A DNA stretch of 64,000 bases from Geofilum rubicundum JCM 15548. Its GTDB lineage: Bacteria; Bacteroidota; Bacteroidia; Bacteroidales; Marinilabiliaceae. Position 1 is the stretch's first letter. Every line of letters begins with the position of its first letter. Location: positions 273,448-337,447 of the forward strand of contig NZ_BAZW01000001.1 of the NCBI RefSeq assembly GCF_000974365.1, read 5' to 3'. Under the pieces are notes generated by a model. The model worked only from the letters and a program-made list of their open reading frames with translations, was not told the DNA's origin and made no database searches. Positions 1 to 9,850 of this stretch are shown piece by piece. A program made the translations under genes and the position numbers.

Positions 1-260
1 TGACCGGACTCCAGCAACAGGTGACAGCCCTGGCCAGAGCCACGGTTTTTAATCCATCTTTATTGCTGGCGGACGAACCTACCGGGAATTTAAATTCCAC
101 TGGCGGGAATGAGATTCTGGAATTATTGTCTGCTGTCAATGAAACCGGGACCACGGTGGTGATTTTTACCAACTCCATGCAGGATGCCCAAAAAACACAA
201 CGGATTATTCAGTTGTTTGATGGTCATGTGGTGACGGATATGGGGCAGAAAGGAAATTGA
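1..260 (+). CDS. ABC transporter ATP-binding protein, LolD/MacB-like, 5'-truncated by window edge
   Basis: Only the last ~86 residues are visible, reading in frame from base 3. They cover the region after the ABC signature: Walker B is clear (LLLADEPTGNL) and is followed by the strand and H-loop region. In LolD/MacB proteins this subunit hydrolyses ATP at the inner face of the inner membrane and drives an FtsX-type permease, which is the next gene 23 bp downstream. Key positions are unusual: the signature, normally LSGGQ, reads TGLQQ, and the H-loop histidine, normally THD, is replaced in TNSMQD. The ADEPTGNLDS stretch has N instead of D. ATP hydrolysis may therefore be weak, or this may be a diverged member. 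The N-terminal Walker A lies outside the window, so the family call rests on the C-terminal third and on context. Confidence 0.8.
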   Translation, partial: TGLQQQVTALARATVFNPSLLLADEPTGNLNSTGGNEILELLSAVNETGTTVVIFTNSMQDAQKTQRIIQLFDGHVVTDMGQKGN

Positions 261-283
261 GAAGAATGTAACGGATAAAGCTC

Positions 284-2719
284 ATGCGATTTTTGAATTT
301 CATTAAAACATTTTTCAGGACCATTCTTTTACACAGTGGTTTCTCTTTACTGACGCTTTTGGGATTGTCCATAGGGATCGCCATGAGTTTGTTGGTGTTG
401 ATATATGTTTACTATGAAGCCAATTATGATCGTCACTGGGAGAATTCAGAAAGCATATACCGGGTGTATTCTTATGGTGAAATCGGTGAAGATAAAATAC
501 GAAGTGCCGTAACACCACTCCCCTTAAGTGATGTTTTAAGGGAGCAGGAAGGGGTGGCGACTGCTACACGGCTGGTACCCGGTAATCGTAAATTGGTATC
601 CAGCGACTATCTTAAATCCCTGGAATCTTATTTCTTTTATGCCGATACGGATTTTTTTGACATTTTTGAGATGCCCTTTCTTCTGGGAGAGCCGGAGAAT
701 GCTTTGAAGGATAGTAATTCGGTGGTCATCACTTTTTCTGCTGCCCAAAGGTTATTTGGGCAGCGCAATCCCCTTGGGGAGAAGCTGACACTGGAAAATG
801 GTCTGGAATACATAGTTACGGCCATGGTGGAGGACGTTCCGGCCAATTCTCATATGAGATTTGATTTTATTGGAAACTGGCTTCAGGTTGAAAACCGGAT
901 GCGTAAGGATCGTACCTTGCCGCAGGCCGGTATGTTGGACAACTGGTTATACCTTAACTCCTACACCTATTTCAAATCCAGGGATACGGCGGCTCCTTCT
1001 GAGGTGCTCCATCAGTTGTCCATAGACGCCGTTCAAAAGGTAGATGCACAAATTGTAGCCTCTTTCAAGGAGGCAGACCAGTCTCCCGGACGCATCTACT
1101 TAAATTTTGGCATTCAGCCCATTCATGACATCCATCTGTATTCTCAGGTCGATAATGAGATGGGGCCGGTGGCCAATCCGGACTATATTGCCTTCTTTAC
1201 AGCCATTGCTTTTTTTATTTTGCTTATAACGGCCATCAATTTTATGAATCTGACGACAGCCAAAGCCTCCCGAAGGTTTAAGGAGGTGGCGGTCAGGAAG
1301 TATTTTGGAGCCGGTCGTCGTTTTTTGGTTTATCAGTTTCTGACAGAGGCCGTGGTGTATTCTTTCGTTGCCTTGTTTGTGGCCCTGGTGTTGGTGGAAT
1401 TGTTACTGCCTGGTTTTAACACTGTGTTTGGCATTGGAATGACCTCTACCGGATTTATTCAGCAGCCCGATACTATTTGGATATTGGTTATCACCATGCT
1501 GCTGGGTGTTTTATCAGGGAGTTATCCGGCACTGTTTTTTAGCGGACTAAAGCCGCATCTGGCCATTAATGGGGTGATGAAAGTGAAGAAATGGGGGGTT
1601 GTTATGCGGGGACTGCTTGTCTCCTTTCAGGTGATTCTTTCCATAAGTTTGATTGTTTTAAGTCTGGGGATGTATGGGCAATGGCGATTTTTGGAAGATG
1701 CCCCCCATGGTTTTGATGATCAGGATGCGGTGGTTTTGGAATGGGGATCCATGGATCGTGAAGGATTGCGGAATGTCAAGTCTGAGCTGAAATCCAGCGA
1801 GCATGTAAATGCCATAGGAATGGCTGAGTATGCACCCGGGGATGATCCCAGTGTTATTTCTTTCAGGTCTTCCGGTGATAGTTCACAGGTGGTTTTATTG
1901 GCCGTCAATTATGTGGATTCCGGATATTTTGATGCGATGGATGTGACGTTTGTTAAAGGCGGGGTTTGGGAGGCTGAAACCGATTCAGATAAGGCCCAGG
2001 TGGTTATCAATGCTGCGGCAGCCCGGTTTCTGGGTTACGATAAAAATGAACAACTGACACTGGAATTGGTGGGGGGGCGCAGTACCGAGGAACCGTACAT
2101 GTATACTGTGGCCGGGGTTATAGAGGATCTCGCTTTTGCCGGGGTTAAGGAAGCGGTGCGCCCCATGATATTTCTCCAGGAATCTGCTTCCAACAGGGCT
2201 GAACACCTTATCGTTGGTTTTAATTCCGGAACCTTGGAAAAGGGCGTTGAAGAATTAAACAGGGTTTGGAAGAATGAGGTCCCCGATCGGGCCATTAAAT
2301 TAAAATACTTGTCAGAAATAAAAGCTGATTTTTATTCTGAAGAGAGAAGGTTTGCCAACATCGCTACCATGTTTTCCCTGCTGGCCCTTGTATTAACCAT
2401 ATTTGGGAAAATTGGCATGGCGGCCTTTGTGGTTCAATATCATCAAAAACATATTTTTATCCGCTCCTTAATGGCGGCTCCCTTTATCCATTTGCTGGAA
2501 TATGGTTTGCGCGGATATTGGGTGTACATTCTTTTTGGGATGGCGGTGGGCTTGCCTGTATCCTCTTTCTTACTCCATGTGTGGTTGTCAGGCTTTGAAC
2601 TGGCCTATGTTCCTGACTGGACCACCTATCTCTTACCGATCCTTGTTTTGTGCCTCACATCTGCATTGGTGGCATATTTTGCAGGAGGGCGGGAAATTAA
2701 AAAGGAAGCTTATTCTTAG
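284..2719 (+). CDS. ABC transporter permease, MacB/FtsX family
   Basis: An 811-residue inner-membrane permease of the large Bacteroidota FtsX type. Visible order: N-terminal membrane helix (about residues 17-42), a MacB-like periplasmic domain to about 300, three helices of the first FtsX domain (about 305-440), a further helix (about 450-475), a second periplasmic domain, and three C-terminal helices (about 690-800). The first cytoplasmic coupling helix is well kept (RRFKEVAVRKYFGAG). The matching site before the C-terminal helices, normally RTKEIGIRKVLGAS-like, is degraded (QYHQKHIFIRSLMAAP). This parallels the degenerate ATPase encoded just upstream. Family members move lipoproteins, peptides or antibiotics, or act as mechanotransmitters; the substrate here is unknown. 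The ATG start follows the ATPase stop closely, so the two are probably one operon. Confidence 0.88.
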   Translation: MRFLNFIKTFFRTILLHSGFSLLTLLGLSIGIAMSLLVLIYVYYEANYDRHWENSESIYRVYSYGEIGEDKIRSAVTPLPLSDVLREQEGVATATRLVPGNRKLVSSDYLKSLESYFFYADTDFFDIFEMPFLLGEPENALKDSNSVVITFSAAQRLFGQRNPLGEKLTLENGLEYIVTAMVEDVPANSHMRFDFIGNWLQVENRMRKDRTLPQAGMLDNWLYLNSYTYFKSRDTAAPSEVLHQLSIDAVQKVDAQIVASFKEADQSPGRIYLNFGIQPIHDIHLYSQVDNEMGPVANPDYIAFFTAIAFFILLITAINFMNLTTAKASRRFKEVAVRKYFGAGRRFLVYQFLTEAVVYSFVALFVALVLVELLLPGFNTVFGIGMTSTGFIQQPDTIWILVITMLLGVLSGSYPALFFSGLKPHLAINGVMKVKKWGVVMRGLLVSFQVILSISLIVLSLGMYGQWRFLEDAPHGFDDQDAVVLEWGSMDREGLRNVKSELKSSEHVNAIGMAEYAPGDDPSVISFRSSGDSSQVVLLAVNYVDSGYFDAMDVTFVKGGVWEAETDSDKAQVVINAAAARFLGYDKNEQLTLELVGGRSTEEPYMYTVAGVIEDLAFAGVKEAVRPMIFLQESASNRAEHLIVGFNSGTLEKGVEELNRVWKNEVPDRAIKLKYLSEIKADFYSEERRFANIATMFSLLALVLTIFGKIGMAAFVVQYHQKHIFIRSLMAAPFIHLLEYGLRGYWVYILFGMAVGLPVSSFLLHVWLSGFELAYVPDWTTYLLPILVLCLTSALVAYFAGGREIKKEAYS

Positions 2720-2752
2720 TGCCTGTCAGATAGGATTTAGAAAAAAAATCAA

Positions 2753-2760
2753 TATATTTG
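2753..2760 (+). promoter_or_regulatory. Bacteroidota -7 promoter box for secDF
   Basis: TATATTTG is an exact match to the Bacteroidota -7 consensus TAnnTTTG, 55 bp before the secDF start. No clear TTTG -33 box is seen. Confidence 0.6.
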
Positions 2761-2815
2761 CGCGATTGTGAAAACCATCGAAATAAAGATTTTGAATAGA
2801 TAAAAGAATAATCAA

Positions 2816-5800
2816 ATGCAAAACAAAGGAGCGATCAGACTATTTGCCATCCTTTTGGCACTAGTGAGTTTATACCAGTTGATTTTTACCTATTACACCC
2901 ATAAGGTAGAAAATCGTGCCACTGAGTATGCGGAAATGCGTGCCGGATCAGAAGCTGCACCCGAAGAAATTCGTCAGTATGAAGTGCAGTATCTGGATTC
3001 CATGGCCCATGAGCCGGTGTATAATTTTTTTGGGTTGAGAAAGTATACTTACATGGATTGTAAGAACCGGGAGATCAATTTTGGTCTTGACCTGAAGGGG
3101 GGATGAACCTTATTCTGGAAGTGAAAGTTTCTGATATTGTAGAGGCGCTTTCCAACTACAACCAGGATGAGAATTTTCAGAGCGCACTTGCATTGGCAGA
3201 GGAGCGTGAAAAGACTTCTACCCGTGATTTTGTAAGTCTCTTTGGTGAAGCATTTGAAGAAGTGGCTCCCAATGGCAGTCTCGCTGCTGTTTTTAATACC
3301 GTAGAGTTACGCGAGAAAGTGATGTACGATTCTTCCAACGAGGAAGTATTGGATGTTTTGCGGGAAGAGTCACGATCGGCCATTGATAATGCCTTCAATA
3401 TTATTCGTACACGTATCGACCGCTTTGGAGTGGTTCAGCCCAATGTTCAGCGTTTGCAGAAAGATGGTCAGGTACTGATTGAGCTTCCGGGCGTTACCGA
3501 ACCGGAGCGTGTCAGAAATCTTTTGAAAGGTTCTGCCAGCCTCGAGTTCTGGGAAACCTATAACAATGAAGAGGTCTTTAATTCATTGGCCCAGGCCAAC
3601 GAAATTATTACCCGCATTGAACAAGGTCAAAGGCCTGCTGAAGCAGCTTCTGAAGTTTCTGAAGCGGCCGAAGAAATTGCTGAAACAGCAGAAGCGGCTC
3701 TGGAAGAAGATGATTTGGGATTACTGGATGAAATTGAAGGAGACACGGCCGATGTAGCGGATGAGGATACACGTTCCTTATTTACCTTGTTGCAACCCTC
3801 TGGCAGGGCAGAAGGTCCCGTAGTTGGGATCGCTGCCGGAAGACATATGGCACAAATTGATGCCTGGTTGGAAAGGGATCAGGTACGCGCTGTGTTACCA
3901 CGTGACTTGCGTTTAAAATGGACGGTTAAGCCCATTCCTGCTGAAAATTTACAGTATTATGGTGTCCCGGAAACACGTGAGAGTTATTACGAGTTAGTTG
4001 CCATTAGGTCGACCAGTCACGATGGCCGCCCTCCTTTGGAAGGAGACGCTATCTCCAATGCCAGTGACCGTGTCAGTCAAAATGGATCCTTCGAGATTGA
4101 AATGTCGATGAGTAGTGAGGGGGCAAAGACCTGGGCCCGACTGACCAAAGCCAATGTGGGTAAATCCATCGCCATTGTGTTGGATGGTTATGTATATAGT
4201 TTTCCCACTGTTCAGAATGAAATAAGGGGAGGACAGAGCTCCATCACCGGAGATTTTAGTCCCGAAGAGGCGAAAGATTTGGCTACCATTCTTAATTCAG
4301 GTAAGTTGCCGGCTCCTGCGCGCATTGTTGAAGATACCGTTGTAGGTCCTTCTTTGGGGCAGGAGGCTGTAGATGCCGGTTTACGTTCATTTATCTGGGC
4401 ATTTGTCGTCGTCCTTCTTTATATGATCATATACTATGGCATGAAAGCCGGTATTGTGGCTGATATCGCCCTTATTTCGAATATGTTCTTTGTAATGGGT
4501 GTGCTGGCGGCCTTCAATGCCGTTTTAACCTTGCCTGGTATTGCCGGTATTGTTTTAACCATTGGTATGTCGGTGGATGCCAACGTACTTATTTATGAAA
4601 GGATAAGGGAGGAATTGCGTGCCGGAAAGGGCTTGCGATTGGCAATCTCTGACGGTTATAAAAATGCCTTCTCGGCCATTATTGATGCCAACGTTACCAC
4701 CTTTTTGACCGGTTTGATTCTGTTCCTGTTCGGAACAGGACCTATTAAAGGTTTTGCCACTACCCTGATGATTGGTATTGCCACTTCCTTCTTTTCGGCC
4801 ATATTTATTACCCGTCTTATTTATGAAGCATTACTGAATTCTAAAGTGGATATTACTTTCGGATCTAAATGGACCGAGAAGTTATTTACCAATTTAAGAA
4901 TCGGATTCCTGGAGAAGCGCAAAACATTTTTCATTGTTTCTTTGGTCTTTATCGTGGTAGCTATTGGTTCATTGGCCACGCGTGGTCTGAAGCAAGGTAT
5001 TGACTTTACCGGAGGACGTACCTATGTGGTGCGTTTTGAAGAACCGGTGAACGCCACGGATGTATTTGCTTCCATGTCAGAGGCCTTTGAAGGGGCCAAC
5101 ACCGAGGTGAAGACTTTTGGAACAGCCAATCAGATTCGAATTGCGACCAACTATTTGGTGGATGATACGGAAGATGCCGCTGATGCCATGGTGGAAGATG
5201 CCCTTTTCGAGGGTATTCAACCCTTCTTGCCTGAAGGTACCACCAAAGATACTTATTTGTCAGATTATCAAATGAGTTCTCAGAAGGTGGGGCCAACTGT
5301 GGCCACCGATATCCGGAACAAAGCCGGTTATGCCTTATTTTTCTCGTTATTGGTTATTTTCCTTTACATACTGATTCGTTTCCAGACATGGCAATTGGGA
5401 TTAGGTGCCATTGGCGCCGTGATTCATGATGTTCTGGTGGTTTTGGGGATTTTCTCACTTCTGTATAGTATTATGCCATTCGCCATGGAAATTGACCAGG
5501 CATTTATTGCTGCCATACTTACAGTTATTGGATATTCGATCAACGATACCGTGGTGGTCTTTGACCGTATTCGTGAATACCGCGTGTTATATCCGAAACG
5601 GAAGACCATTGAAGTATTTAACCTGGCCATTAATTCAACGATTAGCCGTACCATAAATACCTCTATGACGACCTTGGTGGTGTTGCTGGTGATTTTCATC
5701 TTTGGTAGTGAAGTCATTCGTGGGTTTGTGTTTGCGTTGATCGTTGGTGTATTTGTAGGTACCTACTCATCCATCTTCATCGCCTCTCCCATTGCCTTTA

Positions 5801-5850
5801 ACTTTATGAAGAAGAAGGAAGCATTGAGCGATGCTAAGTCCGGAAAATAG
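2816..5850 (+). CDS. secDF: Protein translocase subunit SecDF (fused), broken by one frame break
   Basis: SecDF is the inner-membrane Sec accessory that uses the proton gradient to pull proteins through SecYEG; Bacteroidota carry SecD and SecF as one chain. The N-terminal 96 residues are open from ATG 2816 and stop at 3106; the remaining frame runs from about 3103 to 5850. The break falls inside the conserved SecD motif (GLDLKGG then MNLILEV), at a run of six G at 3098-3103. A seventh G restores the frame and gives 1011 residues, normal for the fusion. The SecD part has a membrane anchor at 7-25, an acidic Ala/Glu-rich insert (about 280-320) and six helices from about 520. The SecF half follows, with its own periplasmic domain and the SIND-type helix motifs. 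The ATGA stop/start overlap at the break is best read as an accident of the missing base. A terminator follows the gene. Confidence 0.9.
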
Positions 5851-5878
5851 TTTTTAATAGAATATAATTAGTATTTCA

Positions 5879-5916
5879 CAAAGGGGTTGTCTGCAAAGAC
5901 AATCCCTTTGTTTTTT
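5879..5916 (+). terminator. Rho-independent terminator after secDF
   Basis: A 13-bp stem with one G-T pair (CAAAGGGGTTGTC with GACAATCCCTTTG) and a 6-nt loop, followed by six T. Confidence 0.9.
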
Positions 5917-5974
5917 GAGACATCAGGGATGTTAACGGAACTTCCGATGATATTTTATCTATTTAAATGGCTCG

Positions 5975-6009
5975 TTTGAAAATTAATCCCGTCGGCTTTT
6001 ATATCTTTG
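5975..6009 (+). promoter_or_regulatory. Promoter of the TatA/B gene
   Basis: TATCTTTG at 6002-6009 matches the -7 consensus exactly. TTTG at 5975-5978 is a possible -33 box, although the 23-bp spacing is longer than usual. The leader to the ATG at 6026 would be only about 10 nt, which argues against the upstream in-frame GTG at 6017. Confidence 0.55.
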
Positions 6010-6025
6010 CGTAAAAGTGGATAAT

Positions 6026-6487
6026 ATGGTGCTTTTTCTTTTTGGTATTTCAATGGGCGAGATTGTGCTCTTGTTCCTGGTGGTTTTGATGCTGTTCGGA
6101 TCCAAAAAAATTCCCGATTTGGCCAGAGGATTGGGTCGGGGTATGAATGAATTTCGTAGAGCCGCAGATGATATTAAACGTGAGTTTTCACAAAGTGCAG
6201 AGGAGATTCGTGAAGACTTGTCAGAAATGGAGAACAATATCCGTCAAAACAGTCATGAAATTCGGGATATGGCCAAAGATGTCTATCAGGAAGCAGATGA
6301 TGTGACCTCCGAAGCTGTTGCGGATGTCTATAAATTGGATCAACCGGAAGTTTCTTTTGAGGATGAGGATTTGTCTTCGGACAAATCCCCGGACCCCACA
6401 ACTACAGAGAAGGCCGATGCTGATTCAGAGGATGCCGAAAGCTCCTCGCAGAAAGATCTGAAAAAGGGTTCTGATACGCCTGATTAA
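6026..6487 (+). CDS. tatA: Twin-arginine translocase TatA/TatB-family protein
   Basis: A 153-residue protein with the TatA/B layout. It has a very short N-terminus, one membrane helix (about residues 3-20, with GEIVLLFLVVLMLFG), the FGSKKIPDLARGLG hinge, an amphipathic helix (GMNEFRRAADDIKREF), and a long charged, coiled and finally acidic Ser/Asp/Glu-rich tail. TatA/B subunits form the pore or receptor that exports folded proteins with twin-arginine signals. At 153 residues it is longer than a minimal TatA and closer to TatB in size, so the exact subunit is uncertain; many Bacteroidota have one such protein beside TatC. TatC is not in the window. I chose ATG 6026 over GTG 6017 because the -7 box ends at 6009 and the helix starts at once. 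The antiporter gene begins 22 bp after its stop. Confidence 0.82.
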   Translation: MVLFLFGISMGEIVLLFLVVLMLFGSKKIPDLARGLGRGMNEFRRAADDIKREFSQSAEEIREDLSEMENNIRQNSHEIRDMAKDVYQEADDVTSEAVADVYKLDQPEVSFEDEDLSSDKSPDPTTTEKADADSEDAESSSQKDLKKGSDTPD

Positions 6488-6509
6488 TTTTAAAAATAAG
6501 AAATTTTTA

Positions 6510-7445
6510 ATGGCAATTGTTTGGTTGATAGCTGGTTTTATTCTTCTTTTTTTCAGTGGAGACTGGCTCGTTAAAGGTAGCGTAGCACTATCGCGACATT
6601 TTAAGATTAGCACACTGGTCATTGGCCTCACGGTGGTGGCCTTTGGTACTTCTGCCCCTGAGCTGTTTGTCAGCGTAAAAGCGGCGTTTAACGGGGTTCC
6701 GGATTTGGCCATAGGCAATGTGGTGGGTTCCAATATTGCGAACATCGGACTGATTTTGGGCCTGGTGGCCATGATTATGCCTATCCCAACGCGCAACCGC
6801 ACCGTTTGGTTTGATTGGACCATCATGATAGTCGCCACCGTTTTATTAATGTTTTTCGCCTACAATGGCACCATTGGTTTTTTGGAGGGCATTGTGTTTC
6901 TGGTTTCTTTGGGATTATACCTTATCTGGTCTGTTTTTAAGGCCCGCAGAAAGTCGCAAAGTAGTGAGGAGGTCTTTTTATCAGCCGATATTTCCATCTG
7001 GAAAGCCCTTTTTTGGGTGCTGGTTTCTGTGGTAGGGCTTTACTATGGTGCGGAGTGGTTGGTTAGGGGGGCCACTACTTTGGCGCTGAGTTGGGGCGTT
7101 AGTGATCGTATTATAGGTATTTCTGTGGTGGCTTTTGGTACGAGTGTGCCTGAGCTGGCTACTTCCATGATGGCGCTCTACAGAAAAGAGAATGATATTT
7201 CGGTGGGCAACATCATTGGGTCCAATATTTTTAATATTTGGGCCGTGCTTGGGGTTACAGCTGTCATTAGTCCTTTACAGGTCAATGACAAGGAGATGCT
7301 GTCGCAGGATTTGTTGATAAGTATTGGGTTCGCGGTCTTGTTGCTATTGTTTATGCTGCCTTTGTCACGGGGCGTTTTATCCCGTTGGAAGGGGGCGATT
7401 CTGTTTCTGCTGTATATTCTGTATATTTATATTTTGTTTGCTTAG
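6510..7445 (+). CDS. Calcium/sodium antiporter, CaCA family (YrbG-like)
   Basis: A 311-residue inner-membrane protein made of two homologous halves, each with the CaCA alpha repeat. The first repeat is at about residues 40-80 (VVAFGTSAPELFVSV, then GNVVGSNIANIGLILG). The second is at about 205-250 (VVAFGTSVPELATS, then GNIIGSNIFNIWAVLG). The paired acidic residues and GSN motifs that bind the cations are intact in both halves, and about ten hydrophobic helices are visible. Family members exchange Ca2+ for Na+ or H+ and keep cytoplasmic calcium low. It follows the TatA/B gene in the same direction and may be cotranscribed. Its length is typical of YrbG. Confidence 0.92.
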   Translation: MAIVWLIAGFILLFFSGDWLVKGSVALSRHFKISTLVIGLTVVAFGTSAPELFVSVKAAFNGVPDLAIGNVVGSNIANIGLILGLVAMIMPIPTRNRTVWFDWTIMIVATVLLMFFAYNGTIGFLEGIVFLVSLGLYLIWSVFKARRKSQSSEEVFLSADISIWKALFWVLVSVVGLYYGAEWLVRGATTLALSWGVSDRIIGISVVAFGTSVPELATSMMALYRKENDISVGNIIGSNIFNIWAVLGVTAVISPLQVNDKEMLSQDLLISIGFAVLLLLFMLPLSRGVLSRWKGAILFLLYILYIYILFA

Positions 7446-7529
7446 GGATTCTGATAAAAGGTAAACTGCAGTTTGGAAGTGGCCCACTGTAGTTTCGAAA
7501 GGATGAATGCCACTTGATATTTTGTAAAA

Positions 7530-8192
7530 ATGGTTGAAGGTAAAGGCATACATAAATCTTTTGGAGATCTGGAAGTCCTTAAAGGGATTGATGTAACCAT
7601 AGAGTCGGGCGAAATTGTTTCCATTTTAGGTGCCAGTGGTGCCGGAAAAACCACGCTCCTTCAAATTCTGGGGTCGCTGGATAAGCCTACTCAGGGTGAA
7701 GTTTATATGGATGGCAAAGCCATTCATAAACTCTCGGAAAACCAACTGGCGCGCTTCAGAAATAAACACATTGGTTTTGTTTTTCAGTTTCACCAGCTTT
7801 TGCCGGAATTTACGGCGATGGAAAATTGTTTGCTGCCTGCTTACATCGGAGGTGTTTCCAAACGGGAGGCCGATAAGAAGGCGACGGAGCTTTTGGGGTT
7901 TTTGGGCTTGTCTCACCGACTGGAACACAAGCCAGCTGAATTGAGTGGGGGAGAGAAACAGCGGGTGGCCGTAGCCAGAGCACTGATCAATGACCCTTTG
8001 GTAATTTTTGCCGATGAACCATCCGGGAATCTGGATTCCAAAAATCAGGAGGAGCTGATGGGCTTGTTTGTGTCTTTGCGCGATCAGTTTCACCAAACCT
8101 TTGTCATTGTGACCCACGATGAACATCTGGCCCTTAAGTCGGATCGAACCATACAGATGGTGGATGGGGTCATTGTTTCTAATGATTTATAG
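7530..8192 (+). CDS. lolD: Lipoprotein-releasing ABC ATPase LolD
   Basis: A complete 220-residue ABC ATPase of the LolD/MacB group. Walker A is GASGAGKTT (about residue 35), the Q-loop lies in [16 protein letters not shown], the signature is LSGGEKQR, Walker B is [13 protein letters not shown] and the H-loop is VTHDE. All catalytic residues are present, in contrast to the degenerate ATPase at the start of the window. LolD powers LolCE, which extracts lipoproteins from the inner membrane for delivery to the outer membrane; the window encodes several lipoproteins. The permease LolC/E is not adjacent. Its stop overlaps the start of the following TIGR02757 gene by 11 bp, suggesting translational coupling. 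Confidence 0.88.
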   Translation: MVEGKGIHKSFGDLEVLKGIDVTIESGEIVSILGASGAGKTTLLQILGSLDKPTQGEVYMDGKAIHKLSENQLARFRNKHIGFVFQFHQLLPEFTAMENCLLPAYIGGVSKREADKKATELLGFLGLSHRLEHKPAELSGGEKQRVAVARALINDPLVIFADEPSGNLDSKNQEELMGLFVSLRDQFHQTFVIVTHDEHLALKSDRTIQMVDGVIVSNDL

Positions 8193-8966
8193 GGTGGTGG
8201 ACAATCGGTTAAAGGATTTACTTGACGAAAAAGCAGCCCATTACAACCAAGCGTGGTTTATCGAAAAAGATCCGGTGTCTGTTCCGCACATGTTTTCGCG
8301 CAAGGAAGATTGTGAAATAAGCGGCTTTTTGACGGCTACCCTGGCGTGGGGACAAAGAGGCATGATTCTGAAGAAGGCGCGTTTGTTGATGGAATGGATG
8401 GATCTGCAACCCTATGCCTTTGTGACCGGTGCAGGGGATAGGGAGCTACAACAACTGTCGCAATTTGTTTACCGTACTTTTAATGGCATCGATTGTCAGT
8501 ATTTTGTCAGTGCCCTTCGTGAAATTTATCTGCATCATGGCGGACTCGAAACCGTTTTTTCCAATGCTTTCCTAAAGGGGAATAGTGTATTTTCTGCCTT
8601 GTCCGCTTTCAGGGAATTGTTTTTATCCTTCCGACCGATGGACCGAACCGGAAAGCATGTGGCCAACGTAATGAAGGGTTCTTCGGGGAAGCGGCTCAAT
8701 ATGTTTTTGCGGTGGATGGTACGTAAGGATGGTGTGGTTGATTTGGGCTTATGGCCGCAGATGGATGCGGCGAAATTAATGATGCCACTGGATGTGCATG
8801 TGGGACGTGTGGCGCGAAATTTGGGGTTGCTCAATCGCCAACAGGATGACTGGAAGGCGGTGGAGGAATTGACCCTGCAATTGAGATCTTTCCGTCCTGA
8901 GGACCCTGTATTTTATGATTATGCCCTTTTTGGATGGGTGTTTTTGAAAAAGACCTGCCCAAATAG
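8182..8966 (+). CDS. TIGR02757 (DUF2400) family protein, one frame break near the 3' end
   Basis: A conserved protein of unknown function, common in Bacteroidota. I place the start at ATG 8182 ([17 protein letters not shown]), overlapping lolD by 11 bp; the open frame upstream of this lies inside lolD. As written, the frame runs to 9045 and overlaps the next gene by 61 bp, ending in an unrelated tail. Adding one base near 8929-8932 changes the end to [14 protein letters not shown] and a stop at 8964-8966. This matches the usual DYALFGLGVFEK-like end of the family and leaves an 18-bp gap before the next gene. The corrected length is 261 residues. Conserved blocks include [21 protein letters not shown] near residue 40 and [15 protein letters not shown] near 200. 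No catalytic role is established. Confidence 0.82.
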
Positions 8967-8984
8967 AGATCAAATTCATCAAGA

Positions 8985-9702
8985 ATGGCCAACGCTTATT
9001 TTCAATTCAAACAGTTTAGCATTTTTCAGGATAGGTGTGCCATGAAGGTGGGGACCGATGGCGTGCTCCTGGGGGCCTGGACGCCGGTTGATGGGGCTCA
9101 AACGATTCTGGATGTGGGAAGTGGGACCGGTCTGCTTGCTTTAATGCTGGCACAAAGGGCGCCGGAAGCCTTATTACGGGTGTTGAGCTGGATTCGGATG
9201 CCTGCCTGCAATCCAGAGAGAATATTCAACGCTCACCCTGGCCCGGTCGGCTGGAAATGGTGGAGAGCGATTTCAGGCCGTTTTCTCAGCAGTCCCATCG
9301 ACGCTTTGATTTGATCGTGAGCAATCCGCCCTATTTTATTGATTCTAAGCCTGCAGCTGTTGCGTCCCGAAGTGTGGCCCGACATACCTCTCATCTGAGC
9401 TATACGGACCTCATTGAGGCGTCCTGCGCCTGCTTGCGGTGGAGGGCCAATTTTCTGTTATTCTTCCGGCCCAAAATCACCTGCTCTTTTCACAGTTAGC
9501 CCTGGATAGGGGATTGTTTGAAGGGAGTCGTTTGCTGATTCATCCCACTCCCCATAAACCCGTTTCACGCATCCTGTCTGTTTGGGATTTAAAGGGGTAC
9601 CGCGAAACCAAAGAAGAAAAGATGGTATTGGAAGTAAAGGGAAGACATCATTATTCGGCAGAATACTTGTCGCTCACACGTGACTTTTACCTAAAGGCCT
9701 GA
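8985..9702 (+). CDS. trmN6: tRNA1(Val) (adenine(37)-N6)-methyltransferase, two frame breaks
   Basis: A class I AdoMet-dependent methyltransferase that, in the YfiC/TrmN6 family, methylates N6 of A37 in tRNA-Val. Three pieces in different frames make one 239-residue protein. Residues 1-65 hold the [10 protein letters not shown] start and the AdoMet motif [15 protein letters not shown] missing base near 9173-9177 interrupts the acidic loop, which after repair reads [16 protein letters not shown]. The catalytic NPPY motif (VSNPPYF) lies in the second piece. A missing base near 9421-9424 (probably a third C) restores [18 protein letters not shown] and joins the third piece. The order and spacing of motifs are those of an intact enzyme, so I read both breaks as sequence errors. 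The product and target follow from the family and were not tested here. Confidence 0.84.
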
Positions 9703-9707
9703 AAAAG

Positions 9708-9763
9708 GCAGGAGCCGTCAAAACAGAAGGGATTAAACTTTTGTGGATTTGACGGCTACCTGC
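9708..9763. other. Strong hairpin after trmN6, no T-tract
   Basis: An inverted repeat (GCAGG..GCCGTCAAA with TTTGACGGC..CCTGC) forms a 14-bp stem with a small bulge around a 25-nt loop. It begins a few bases after the trmN6 stop. It lacks a following T-run, so it could be an mRNA 3'-end stabiliser rather than a terminator. Confidence 0.5.
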
Positions 9764-9850
9764 AGGGAGGATCTTGAATGTCGTTAAAAATGTTGTTCAC
9801 CTATATGTGTTAAACCGGCGCTTTTGGGGTCGACAAGTATTTAGAATGTC

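Noticed and set aside
3098..3106. Programmed frameshift or genuine split of SecD with an ATGA overlap
   Set aside because: The break falls inside the DLKGG motif, and many unrelated genes in the window have the same kind of one-base loss, so an assembly error explains it better.
8967..9045. C-terminal extension of the TIGR02757 protein overlapping trmN6
   Set aside because: The tail has no family support and disappears when one base is added near 8930, which restores the conserved end.
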